From Pocillopora verrucosa (taxonomy: Eukaryota; Cnidaria; Anthozoa; Scleractinia; Pocilloporidae): a DNA stretch of 64,000 nt. The stretch lies in assembly GCF_036669915.1 (NCBI RefSeq), contig NC_089324.1, positions 13,990,631 through 14,054,630 on the forward strand, given 5' to 3'. The notes beneath the pieces are model-generated. The model had not been told where the DNA came from. It worked only from the letters and a program-made list of their open reading frames with translations, and did not search any database. This document shows, one piece after another, positions 34,207 to 46,500 of the stretch. A program made the position numbers and the translations under genes. Position 1 is the stretch's first letter. Each line of letters begins with the position of its first letter.

Positions 34207-37200
34207 ATGGCGGATATTTCGGTCGTATCCGGGGACATCTGTACCAAGCTCGGAGAAGGACCAACTTGGGATGCAGCTACGCAAAAATTATTTTTTGTGG
34301 ACGCCTTAGCCTACAGTGTGCATGTGTTAGATGTTGAAACGGGAAAGGTATTGAGAAAAACAAAAAAGTAGCTGCAAAGTTTACTTCGGAGGAAGTGATA
34401 GTTGCACGTCTAACAGCATAGAGGAGAGAAGTACTGGCATTTGATGCCGTAAGATGACTTTCTATTCTATAGTTTTACCCAAATAGAGTTTATTCCTGCT
34501 GAGTTAAATGCGATAGAAGGGAGATGTACCTAAATACCCGGATTGATAAACTTCCGGGGTAGGAAAACCTCACCAATTTAATATAGTAATATCTTTTCCT
34601 TGTTATTAGGCTAAAAATTATCAGCTGGATGGAATAGTTGGATGTGGTAAGCGTCAATTGAATATCAGAAGTAAAAAATCATGTGATGTACTTTTTACCT
34701 TTTTAAGAGTTTATTTGGCCCACAACTCATACCCTAAATTGGAGACCATAGTAAAAAGTTTTAAAGCCAACGTTTTGGGTGTTAGCCCTTTGTCAGAGGA
34801 AGTAGAGGAGTTATGAGTTGTGTGTGGTTTGTAGAAAGATAGAGCTCCGCTGGTAACGTAGAAAACAAAAAGGTAAAGTAGTGTCATCTAGTATAATTAA
34901 TCGGGTTGATTACATAAATTGACCACCGTAAAGAGTTTCAAGGCTGGTGTTTCGAGCGTTAGCCCTTCGTCAAAGTGAAAACCTTGAAATTCTTTACAGT
35001 GACCTATTTTCAGTGGCCAATTTACGTTATCAACTCTGTTGATAATACTCAATTACCCTGTTATACTCTCCCACTGATGCAGATCACAGTTCCTTAAGAA
35101 ATTTACCCCCATTAAAAAAATTAATTTGTTGAATGGAAAGCATGCATTTGAAGATATTGTGGAGATTTATAAGATTGCCAATTTGAGAATATTAATTTAG
35201 CTCAAGAGTTTTGTTGACATGTACTGTAGAATGTTTGTTTGCTAATTACAGTTTGTTGATTGACAGATAAAGTTTTGAATTTTTGTTTGGTGATGGTGGT
35301 TATGATATAATATTTTGACTCTTGTCCCATGAAGGCCTTTGATTTAATTTTTTTCCACATTTTTTTCTTAGTTGTTCCCAGAAAGAGAGGTGGTTCTGTT
35401 ATTCTGGCATGTGAGAGGACTGTAAGGTTTTTAGATCTTGAGGTAGGCTGAGTTTGGTACCATTTAGTTTTACCTTGTTCAAGATATTCTGAATGTGAAC
35501 ACTTGCAGTATGTTTAAGTATTTCTTTGATAATTTTTTACAGACTGGGCAGCAGGAAATAGTTGCTACAGTTGACGGTAAGTTTGTAAGTCTTAATTTCA
35601 ATTTTGTTATGTAGTACAGTCCCTAACATCAATATCCATAATCTCAATACTCATCTGTACACATCTCCTTTGGTATTAGCCAGGAGAATTTGTTCAACAA
35701 TCAAAGCTTCTCAGATTGGTGATTATTTCCCTTATTCTCATGATCCAAATGGATGATTGAGCAAAACTACTGTTAGGTGAAATTAGGTGCAGGGTTTATA
35801 TGAGGTATTAGTAGTGATTAAGAAGTGCACTAGAATTTTAGAATTTTTTTTCTAATGTGTTATCTGTTTTGCAGAAGATAAACCAGAAAATCATTTTAAT
35901 GATGGAAAGTGTGATCCAGTGAGTAACCAGATTACTACAAAAGTTACTTAGCAGTACTTGAAATGTTGGTAGTTGTTAGAAATATTTGTTTAGATTATTT
36001 AAAAAAAGCTTAGGTATTGTTTAATGCAACAAAACTGCATTCTTAACCATGTTCAATTTACTCAAGTCTTTTATCTGAACATTTATCTTTTTGAACTGTG
36101 TCAAGGGGGCTGACAGCTAACAGTAGAAAGAACATTTATTTGGTTAACCCTTTAACTTCCCAATCAAATTTGCAATTCTCCTTACTATCAACCATACAAT
36201 TCTTATAATGTTAGTTGAGAGAATTTAGTATTGGATCAACTCATTATCCCTAACTAATTTTTTTTTATTCTCATCACTTGTCTGCTTGATCAAATTGATA
36301 TTGTAAGGAGAAATTCTGTCTTAGTCACTTTTATGAGGTAAAGGGTTAACTCAATCCTCTTACAGGGAAAACCTAAGGTCCACTGATTGGTTAAAACCAT
36401 GGTCTCAGTCAGACCTTGTGTAAATAACCAACCCTTTGTGTTTTGCATACTTCGTTATCTATTGTGTAACTTGTAAATTTTGTGGGAGTTACAATTATCT
36501 TGAAACAGAGACAAATTTGTAGGGTGCAAGATGTCAGAAATTTCTGTTGGAAAATAATTTTCAGCAATTTCTTATTCGAGCAGAAGAATATCAAAGATTA
36601 AAGAAATGCAACATTTTCAAATTTTGTTACCTGGACAATCATGAGGATGGTAGATAACTTGTAGTTAGACATTTCTAGTGCTCATGCAAGGCATAGTTTT
36701 GCAGATTACGGAAAATCTAAATACAAAGTAAAACATGCGAAATCTTTTTGCTTTATGTTTAAATGATAAGATACAGAAGGCTTACTATCCTGATGTGAAA
36801 TATAAATCCTCTTTTTTTTTTTGCAAGGCAGGAAGATTTTGGGTTGGCACAAAAGGCCGGGAAACAGGTGCAGGAATTCTCCCTCCTGAGCAAGGGTCTC
36901 TGGTTAGTATGCATGATGCTGAATGCCTTCTAGTTAAAACTGAGTTAAAACTGGTGAATTTTTCTTTGGAATTAAATTTTTAATTCCAGAAGTCAGTGGC
37001 TGGAAGGGCAGTTAAGATTGTTTAATTGTTCATTTGCTTATTGGCCATTTGTAATAGATGTGTTATCATTATTTCCATTTCAAGGTCAAAGTATAAAACC
37101 CTCTAACCCCCAGAAGTGATTAACATGTAACTTTTCCCTTCACATGCACACATTAATGAGAATATTCAATCTTATCAGGTACATGTGGAAGTTATTATAA

Positions 37201-40200
37201 TTCTTGACCTAACAACAAATTCTCGTGACTAACTTTCAAGGAAATGTGTAGCAGCAAGAGGGGAGAATTAACAATCAGATCTTAGGAGTTGAAGGGTTAA
37301 TGCCATGTTGTGGCTGTAAGTGAATTACATAAGGAAATCTAAATTAGGCAAATATGATAATTTTTATTGAGTCCTAAGTGTGTTTTGCAATTTCAGTTTT
37401 CACTCAATGGTGACAGAAAGCTTACAAAGTGGATAGATAAGGTGCATAATTTTAATTGTGTATGTTAGAGATTTGTTATTACATCATGCATGCTAGGTGC
37501 ACCATGCATCTCGGGTTTAGTTAGAGCATGATTTTGTTTGCATGGTGAATGTGTTAGTGAATCAAGTTAAGGAAGGTCGCATTCCATCATACCAAGCCAA
37601 TTCTCACATGAAACAGGTAACCAATTTACAAAACCCTTTCCTTGAGGGGTGCCTAACATGTGCAATTTATACTGTGATGAATATTAAGTTAGTGTACAAA
37701 AGTGTTGTGTATAAAATCATCCATTTATTGCACTGCTGTGATCACAAACTTCATGAAACAACACATTTACCAGGAGACAAGTTCAGTGTTCCTTTTTCAT
37801 GAGTGGAATCAATATTGTGAAGTAATGGACAGATTGATGCAAGGACTTGTAGCATGATCATCACGCCCATTCAGGGTTGTTCAGAAATATTTGAAAATAT
37901 CTTGATCAGCAATGGACAGATTGTTTTCAAACTTGTCATTTTGCTTCTCTGATGATTGCAGTTTAATAAAAAATAACTGTGTTGCCTTTTGGAATAATGT
38001 AAGAATTGAAAAATATTAAAGATACTGGAAAATATACCCAAATTATAAATGTAACGCGTAACATCTCATTTGCATAAACCCGAAAATAAAGGTAAATTTC
38101 GTACTCAAAACAACATCAATTAGAAACTTCCATTATGCTCATTTATTGATTAGGGCTTAAATACACCTTATGCCAAGAGACAGCGTTAAATGTTCGTTTT
38201 TAAAAGAACAGGAATAAAAAACTTGAAGACAGTCGCTGTTGTTTGCTTGTGTAACGCAGCAGATCCAACAGAGCTTTGCATGGTACATGTGCGGGTCTAG
38301 CATCTTGAATATACGCCTACAAAGAAAGTTGATTCGTCTGAGTAAGGTTCAAACACTTACTTACCCTCATCTAAACTAACTTTTAAAAAGAGCTAACTGC
38401 AAAGAAGAAATAAGTGATTTTTGGTTTCGGAAACGATGTTATTGTTTATTTTTAAACACGGAAAATCAAACACCACTTACCTGCAAAAATGCCCGTATTT
38501 CAGCTTTTACTTCACCTCGGCTACTGAGACAACTCCCAAGCAAAGTTCATGTGTTCGACTACAAATCCCCAAAGTTTTACAGCCATACATACAATACAAA
38601 CGAAGATATTCAAAGCAAACTAAATCGGAAACCTAAAGTCACTTTCGCTTTGTGTTTATCAATGTGTAACGATCAAATTTCAAGCCCGCTCTACATTGAA
38701 ATCCGCACAAATAGCGCTCGAAAAACGCTAAACTTCGCCTGATTTTCTCGTGGAGAGAACAAAAGTTAGAAGAAAAGAGAAGCAGACAGAAAGTACTACG
38801 AGCGAAATCGTGAGCGCAAAATTGCCGACGTGAAAGAGTACAAACGCAAAACGAAGCAGACAAATGTTGGCGTGACACGGCGGTCTCAGCAAGAGAAACA
38901 AAAGCAATTTGCAGTTAAAAAGAAAAAAGAAGAGGAGAAAGATGCAAACGAGGAAAGAAGAGAAAAAATTCGGCAGCAAACCAGAGAAGAGTAAGACGAT
39001 TACGCGAGAAACGAAGGCAAGAAATACGCCAAAGTTCAGATGAGGATACTGCCAGTCCTTCGACACCCACTTTCCCGAACAGGATGGCAAAGAAAAGGGC
39101 ACTGAAGAAAACGGTTGAAGCTATGCCAAAAACTCCGGAAAAAAAGGCGGAACTTTTTGAAGCGATTTCATCTAGTCCAAGGACAAGAAAAGTTCTTCAA
39201 AAGAAAGGCGTAATAAAATCCCCCGAAGAAATAAAAGAAACTGTGGCACTACGAGCCCTTGCAGCGGACATTTCGGAAGGAGCCGAACATGTTAAAAGGA
39301 GCCGCTCAAAGAACACACGAGCTGCGTGCCAGTGAAATCTAATGATACAGTCAAATGCCACGCCCGCAAAGGATTGTGGGTAATCAGTAATTAAGCTTTA
39401 AAAACCGAACAAACATTGAAATCTTCACTAATTCTTTTTAGAACGTAAATTAGCAAGTATATCTAGCAAATAAAAGTATTTTTGGCATACTTTTTACATT
39501 TTCATGAAAATACCCTATGTTACACATTTGGGCATGATGATTGTGCTACAAGTCACGGCAGCAAATTAACTTTAAAAGTTAATGGAAAAATTGATCAATT
39601 TTAATCATAGATATTTTTTTTACTAGATAACAATATCTAATGGCATGACATGGAGCCTGGATAAGAAGACATTTTATTACATAGACACAGTGACTAGGTA
39701 TAGCCCTTTTAGTTTTTTTCCCAATTCAGTGTGTTTATATGACTATTTTTATGATAATATTAATTTTTCTGTAATGAAGTGTGTCTTATTGGTGCCATAT
39801 ATATCAAATTGAAGAACTTCAGTGCAGATTGATGGCATGACTGAAAATAATTTTTAATCCCTTCTATAGTAAAATTGATGCTTTTGATTATGATCATGAA
39901 ACTGGGGCCATATCAAATCGCAGAACTGCAGTGCAGATTGATCCAGCGCTTGGGGTAAGCTTGAAGATTATGTGTCATGCACTGCGTGAAAAATGTTTAA
40001 AAATATGGGACAGAAAGGTGTTTCTTTGTCTTGTTGTGACCTTCTTACAAAGAAAAAATTATTAGTCCCTTTAAAGAATCAACCCTCAGAGTTCTACCAA
40101 AGAGCCAGAAAGACTTTTCAGAGAACAAGGTTGATAATTTGTGCCATGCATTTCACATACTGTCAGAACTGTTATCAGATTGGTCATATACCATCAATGT

Positions 40201-41576
40201 TGAGAGCCTCACAGGACGAAATCACATGTTTCCGTATTTCTGAAACGTGGCGGAAACATGCAACTCCATGTTTCCGTTATGTTTACATAAAAGTGGTCCG
40301 GTTCCGTTGTATACGCAGCAACGGAAACGCTAGAAAACGTCACGAAACCGATAATTGAAACACAGGTTATCCGTCGTGTTTCTGGAACGGTTTAACATGT
40401 TTCTGCCACGTTTCCGTTTACGGATTCTTACAATTTTGTCCTGTGCCTTGTGTGAGGTTTAAAATTAATATGATAAGAATATAGAAGGAGACTTGGAAAT
40501 GTTTAATGTCTCCAACCTGTTTGACCTACATGCACAGATCTCATGAAAACTGTTTCAACATTAATTCTTGTCTTTAAAGTAACTGTATGCAATGGACATT
40601 ATGATTGATTTGTTGGGTTTTTTTTTAGTATCCAGATGGTATGACAATTGATTCAGAAGGAATGCTTTGGGTAGCCATGTATGATGGATGGAAAGTAAGC
40701 CAATCTTATACTCAACTATGTAGTAACAGAAGATAAAATATATATTTTTTTATCTATGATGATTATGTTATACGTGTACGCGGGGGGAGGGAGGTGTTCA
40801 TATACATCTGCCAGTAACATGAGGGAGGGGAGGGTATTCAATCATATACATCTGCAAATAACATGAGGTTTCTATATCTCTGTCCCTTTATATTTAAGCT
40901 AACAGGTCTTTCTGATTTGGATTTCAAACAGTTTTCTTTTATCAATGATGACTATAATGCTACTTCCAATAATTACCAGTACTGTACCCAGGTTTGGGGG
41001 CTTCTCATCAAGCTAAAATTGTAATTCTGTCTGTATTTGTTGTTTTTGCAACCAGTAATATTGTCTTTCTCATTCCTTTTTTAAAGGTAGTGAGTTTCAA
41101 CCCAGTCTCTGGTGCAATGCTTAGAAAAGTAGATATGCCTGTTGCCAAGGTGACATCTTGTTGTTGGGGTGGACCAAATCTAGATGAACTATTTGTTACA
41201 TGTGAAAGGTACAGCATCCAACCACTTCTTACATGAAATTATTTTAAAATTAAGGTACATATTAAATAAAGAGTGATGCACATGTATAATATTTTGCCAT
41301 TCTCTATCTTCTGTAGAACTCTATTCTTTTCAAATTCTATTTATTTAGCTGAGACAATCACTAATCTTGCGTAGTACACACAACTGTGATATTTATTGAA
41401 TTTCTTTCTCTCCCTCTCTCCTACTGATAGAAAGTTCATTTCATGTAACATTTTTTTCTCTATTTAGCTTGAGGTTATCTCCAGAGGAAAGGAAATCTCA
41501 ACCTCTGGCTGGTTCTGTATTCCGAATTAAGAATCTTGGGGCAGGTGGATTACCAGCTAAAGCATTTGATGGTTGA
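34207..41576 (+). CDS. RGN: Regucalcin / SMP-30 family protein, paralogue 2 (12 exons)
   Basis: Exons: 34207-34347, 34610-34646, 35372-35442, 35543-35576, 35875-35918, 36828-36902, 37397-37441, 39627-39697, 39870-39954, 40629-40694, 41087-41208, 41468-41576. They join in phase to 299 residues, the length of vertebrate regucalcin. Metal-ligand positions are Glu17, Asn154 and Asp204; the last two numbers equal the human ones. Other family signatures are [25 protein letters not shown] and TSCCWGG. Exon sizes and phases match paralogue 1 except that exon 6 is unsplit. An in-frame upstream ATG at 34123 would add a 28-residue hydrophobic leader; I prefer 34207 because paralogue 1 starts at the matching point. 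The inferred role is a Ca2+-dependent lactonase. Confidence 0.93.
34716..35095. repeat. Composite of 22275-type MITE ends in intron 2 of regucalcin 2
   Basis: Two left-end-like segments (about 34716-34800 and 34905-34975, GTTAGCCCTTTGTCAGAG and GTTAGCCCTTCGTCAAAG) are followed by a right-end segment (34976-35095, GGCCAATTTACGTTATCAAC). The layout suggests a nested or rearranged copy. Confidence 0.6.
36143..36350. repeat. GGGTTAA-family element in intron 5 of regucalcin 2 (copy 7)
   Basis: It begins TTAACCCTTTAACTTCCC and ends GAGGTAAAGGGTTAAC, inverted ends. Its interior matches the element at 7380-7571. Confidence 0.75.
37096..37300. repeat. GGGTTAA-family element, second subtype, in intron 6 of regucalcin 2 (copy 8)
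   Basis: It begins AAACCCTCTAACCCCCAGAAG and ends TAGGAGTTGAAGGGTTAA. The interior is shared with 26010-26200. Confidence 0.7.
37844..39554. mobile_element. Probable decayed DNA transposon inside intron 7 of regucalcin 2
   Basis: A 25-bp sequence at 37844-37868 (GACTTGTAGCATGATCATCA and CGCCC) recurs inverted at 39530-39554 with 22 of 25 matches. It encloses 1.7 kb with Lys/Arg-rich coding remnants on the + strand (about 38750-39335), broken by stops and a frame change. No catalytic transposase motif is visible and no clear target duplication was found. The intron is unusually long (2.2 kb) because of this insert. Confidence 0.55.
39084..39335 (+). pseudogene. Lys/Arg-rich coding remnant within the intronic element
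   Basis: An 83-codon frame rich in Lys, Arg and Glu ([30 protein letters not shown]). Upstream in other frames (38760-39060) the sequence also encodes highly basic, Glu-rich helices. Together they look like the DNA-binding N-terminal part of a transposon protein broken by frame errors. The family is not identified. Confidence 0.4.
40210..40445. mobile_element. MITE-like inverted-repeat element in intron 9 of regucalcin 2
   Basis: It starts CACAGGACGAAAT and ends ATTTTGTCCTGTG. The inverted ends extend about 50 bp and include GAAACGTGGCGGAAACATG against CATGTTTCTGCCACGTTTC. Length is 236 bp with no coding capacity. CCT flanks both ends, possibly a 3-bp target duplication. Confidence 0.65.
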
Positions 41577-41630
41577 AAAGAGTGCACTAATTTTTAAATA
41601 TCTTATTCATCTGATTAAATGCCACCCTTG

Positions 41631-41636
41631 AATAAA
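41631..41636 (+). terminator. Candidate polyadenylation signal of regucalcin 2
   Basis: An AATAAA lies 55 bp after the stop at 41574-41576, in the expected position for a short 3' UTR. Confidence 0.5.
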
Positions 41637-42349
41637 GCCACTTTGACTAAATGCTTCATTTTAAAGAAGACATATTAATAAATGTGGCCCTCAAATAAAT
41701 GTTGCATCATGATGTGGCATTTATTCGAATAAAATACTCAAAAATCACACAACAATCAATGATTCAATTGCAATTAGAAATTTTGAGTGAACCAGACACA
41801 AATCCTTTTGAATGCACCAGTCCTGATGTTGAGAAAGTATATCCAACATTAGTTCTGTATTCACTTTTTGTATTGCAGTAGTTATATTAACATGCAAATT
41901 GTGAAATTGAGAACAGAAGTAGAAAAGCATGGTGAGTTTCCTAGGGTTTCAGGGAAACCACATTATTTTACATTGAGAGGAGATATTCCACTTGATAAAG
42001 GAGTAATCACAATCATTTATTCAAAACTTTTGTGGCAAAATGAAACTCATTTGAGAGAGACTAAATTGTGCTAAACTAGACTTGTACATATGCAAATGAA
42101 CACTCACATGTTGGAGTATAAATAATGCAATTTTAGTCCAGTTCATTGTTCAAAGGGTGCACATCTGGTTTGAATTTTTTAAAAAATTAACTAAAATTTT
42201 AAGGATATTAATGAAAAATTATGAAATAAATATTTAATTCAAATCCCCCTTCTCAAATCACTAATAAGTATGTAATTGGTTTTTAATCAAATTATAAATA
42301 ACTGTGATTTGGCATCCCTTCAGTTTTCATGCATTAGGAGTCTTTACCC

Positions 42350-42553
42350 TTTAACCCCTGAGTGACTAGCATCTTATTTCTCCCAACAGTTTAACCCCTG
42401 CATCACACAGTAAGGTCATGAGAATAAAGGAAATGATCACCAACTAACTTTTCTCTTGATCAATAAACAAATTCTCCTTGTCAGCACCTTAGGAATTATA
42501 TAGAGAATAGTATGGAGAATATGCATACTGATGTTAGGGTGTAAAGGGTTAAG
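42350..42553. repeat. GGGTTAA-ended short inverted-repeat element (copy 9)
   Basis: It begins CCCTTTAACCCCTGAGTGAC and ends GTTAGGGTGTAAAGGGTTAAG. It is the clearest copy of the subfamily also at 12244-12452 and 27286-27512. Confidence 0.75.
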
Positions 42554-43587
42554 TATCACATACACATACACAGACACATGATCAGTTTAACAACTTCTTT
42601 GTCACTCTCTAATCTGTGGAAGAAGCAGTGGAAAAGCCAATGCTTTCAAAGCTAGTTGTCTCACTCTTTCCGCTCTTGTTGCACACCTTTTTAATGTAAA
42701 CCAGTCTGGTTACAATTAGAAACATTTGGAATTCACAATCCACCTTTAATCATATATCTTTTATTATCACAACATAACTTTGTTTGTGTACTCCAAAAAT
42801 TCTAAGAACAATTAACTTGTCATAAAACTATTCAACAACAGTGGAAAATTAGCTTCTATATACATGCCTGGAAATTCATGTCTGAACTTATGTTTACATG
42901 TAAAAAAATCAGTTTATGACATGTTGGGAAAATAGCCTGGCATGTAATTTAACAAGGTGTTTTAATACTAATAATTTAGTTTGTGCTGGGTACCACTTAA
43001 TTCTCATCTAAAAGATAACCAAGATAATTAGATAAAACATTTTTATTGTTTCTACCATCTCCAGCCTTCTCACTCATGAATGCTTACTTTTTTCAAGCTG
43101 TTACAACTTGAGACTTGGTGTTACTTGCTTGAAGCAAAACAAATTCTTATAGAAAAACATTAAATTATGCCACAGATCTGTTTGAAAATCATTGAAAGTT
43201 ACCTAACCATACTATCTTCTGCAGATACTGTTAGTAAAATTAATCCATGTACAATGTGCATGTACTTAACTTACATTGTGGTTATTTGCCAATTGCATTG
43301 GCAAATATTCTAATGATGTAATGTTTTACAATTGAAAATAAGTGTTACTGCCTTGGAGCTATAGGCACTCCAAACATGAGAAAGCTAGTGGGTAAAACTC
43401 CCCTTAGGGTGAAAGCATCAACATTTCTTTTCTTGAAACAACAAACTAAAAAGACCTTCACAACATATTCAAACTATAGTCACATTAAATGTCTAATGAC
43501 AACGTTTTAGAGAAATCAATTCTTGTATTCTTCTTTATCTTCATTTGGTGATTATGTCCAAGCAGAAAATCAATCACCAGTGATCAT

Positions 43588-46500
43588 TCAGCTGAGTGAT
43601 GGGGAATTTTTTTGCAGCAAGGCCACAAAATCTCTAGTTACTGGCAAGGGCACATTAGGGTCAATGTGAACGTCGAGAAACATCTTGCGTTCCCATGGTG
43701 GCATCAGGACACCAAGGGTGACTCGCATCTCTTGCACCTGTGAGCGAGTCACAGGTTTTGTGTCCCACTGCTTCATTAAGTTTGAATCCTGGCAACAGGT
43801 CAACTGAAAATTAAATATAAAAGTTGCAGTTAACAGACATTTTAATTTGGTGATGTTACAACACATGTATGTATGATAAATAAGTAATTAATTCTTAAGT
43901 TTTTTAAGTTATGCCCTCATAACAAAATCCAACGAAACAAAGCAGAACACAACACAAACACCACTAAACAAACAAACAAATTTCAATCTTTTTTTTAACA
44001 GGAGCTAAAATTCCCTAAGTCACTAAATCACTAGAAGACTAATTATTAGGATCCTCATTCTAAAGGACATTCCCAGAATTGTTCCATGGGATGTTCTTTG
44101 ATTGATTGATTATTTTTAAACACTTTGTCTCACATCTTGCCTCTTAGGTGCAGGTGTGATAGGATAGCTTCATGGTTGAGAACTGAAAACAGTTCTGAGT
44201 TACAGTTAACTGTGTAATACTATGTTCTTGATTACAAGTAGAGAAAAGACATTTATGGGTAAGGACACTCGCAGGTTAAACTATGGGTAGCTATGCAATA
44301 TGACATGCGTAGTCAAGTACATCTGAAATTACATGCTTTCTGTAAATTTCAGAAAGGAAAAATCTTCATACCCCACAAAGTCCACACCACCCAAAGCAAC
44401 AAGGGGGATTTCCATGGACTGTTATCTCTCCACGCACACCTGTCTCCCCACGCATCTCTACACTTCGTAGACAACGCAGTGGGATTGGGAGGTAATAAGT
44501 GGTATCGTTGCATGACGTCTGAATGCTGTATCCTCCTGGCAGCTTCTTTGCATTACCCCACTCTATCAGGGATGTGCCTGCAAAGTAGTGGTGACAGTTA
44601 TTACTAGGAGGCAGTGTGACCAAGTAGTTAGAGCGCTGGGCTTATAATTAATCTGCTGGTCCCAGTTCAAAGGGTTCCACCCTGCTACTCACTGGATTTG
44701 TCTGTGGTTAATGTGCCAAGTTCAACTCCTTGGCTGCACTTTGTGTTTAAAACCAACTGGTCTACTTCCTGTTAGATTCCATTTTTTAACAAAGTGCTTC
44801 TTCAATCATTCATTTGGACCCTGAAAAGCCCCACTAGGGTCATGGTCAATGAAGTATACATTCACACACATACATGTATAGGATCTTGTCCCTATTACGT
44901 TGCAACATTCACTAATCCATATCCTTGTAACATTTTACCATTTTGAAAATGTTTACCAATAAGTTGGGTTCAACACGCTAAAAATTGTGACTGATTCAGT
45001 TAACAAAATGTTCACAGCTAAAAGTTTTGAGTTCAAAATTGGGAACTAGATTGTTCAAGGTAAAAATCAGTTTATTACAAAATTAAATCTTGTTGTAAAT
45101 TTGTCTTGAAGAAAAGGTCAAACTTACAGAAACTGTTAATTTAAAAACCAAATGTTGCATACTTCAATTTATCAGCCTCATGAGCCAATTTGAGATCCCT
45201 TCGAAATTGTTTCACTTAAGAAAAATCTAATTAATGTCGTGAAAGTTGCATGTACATGTACTCTCTTCCCCCTTTTTGTTAATTTATTGTTCTAACTTAA
45301 AATGAGATCAAAATGACTCTAAAAATGAAAAAATTAACCTACCCACAGCAAGTTGTGAAGACAAAAAGAGAATTCTCTTGTTTGTTAAAAGGCAAATGCC
45401 ACCACTTCTCTGGCTAACATGCTTGAAATTTTCATCAGAGAACTGCACATGCGTGTAGTTCATGAAAGTGAACTGATTCAGAGCTTGAAAACTTTCCCCT
45501 TCATAGATCAGTCCTGCCAAGAGATCTCTATAACTCATATTTCCCTGTAGAGGAAAATAAAAGTAGAAAAGTGAAATTTAGAAATAATAACCTGTTTCTC
45601 CATAAGAGGCCCTATTTTGCTCACTAGAAGCTCATATGCTAACCTTACTTCACAAACCTTAAGAGACACAAATTGGCCCTGAACAGTGCGTTGAAGCTGA
45701 TCCGCACTATGCCGCAATGTCCTTTGAAGAGTTGCTCCACTCATGTGTTTGGTGGTTAATGATGTCATAAGGCCTCTGGAAACTGGATCCAACATTGCAT
45801 CTGTGAAGGCCTGTGGCTGAGTGACCACAGGAGGGGCAATGGTAGCTAAGAAATCCATGTCAACTGCAAATTAGAAAAAAAAAATAATATTGTCACCTTG
45901 GAATTTCATTGGTGCTTTGCATGCAGCTGTGAGCTTGATCTAAAGCTAGAATCATATGGACGCATCTTTCACAGTACCCTTTCACTTGCAAGATCTGAAA
46001 GCTAATTCTCTAAACTGGTGGCCATACAAACAGTTGTTGCCTACTCCTGAGAATTTGGTGTTTTATCAAGACACTAGCCCCGAGCTGATAATTCTCTTAA
46101 TTCCCAATAACTATCTACTAGACATTTAATTAAAAATTACAAGGAGACTTAATATGTTGGTCACCCCTGGGAGTTGAGTGGTTAATGAGGGGCCTGAACA
46201 GGTAAATTGGGAATTAGACATTTGTCCATATTTTCCTTTGTAAACAACAAATTAAAAATGTGATAAGTACAGAGATCATTTGGGTAGAATTTGGGCTTGG
46301 TTTTTAAATGGTATTTATATCCTCCATAGACTCTAGCTGGTCTACCAGAACCAGCTTGGACAGCCAAATAAGAAAAGGGGAAAGATCACTTTTGCACACA
46401 ATACTCATTGTTCAAACATCAAACGTTTTACAAAATTAGTAAAGAGATAAATACTTCTCTACCGATAGGAATAAATTCAACTTTCAGAATAGCCAAATTT

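Noticed and set aside
34092-34337. Alternative frame over regucalcin 2 exon 1
   Set aside because: It is out of frame with the conserved LGEGP start of the protein.
39084-39335. Independent host gene in the regucalcin 2 intron
   Set aside because: The frame is only the end of a broken, basic coding region between inverted ends, which better fits a decayed mobile element.
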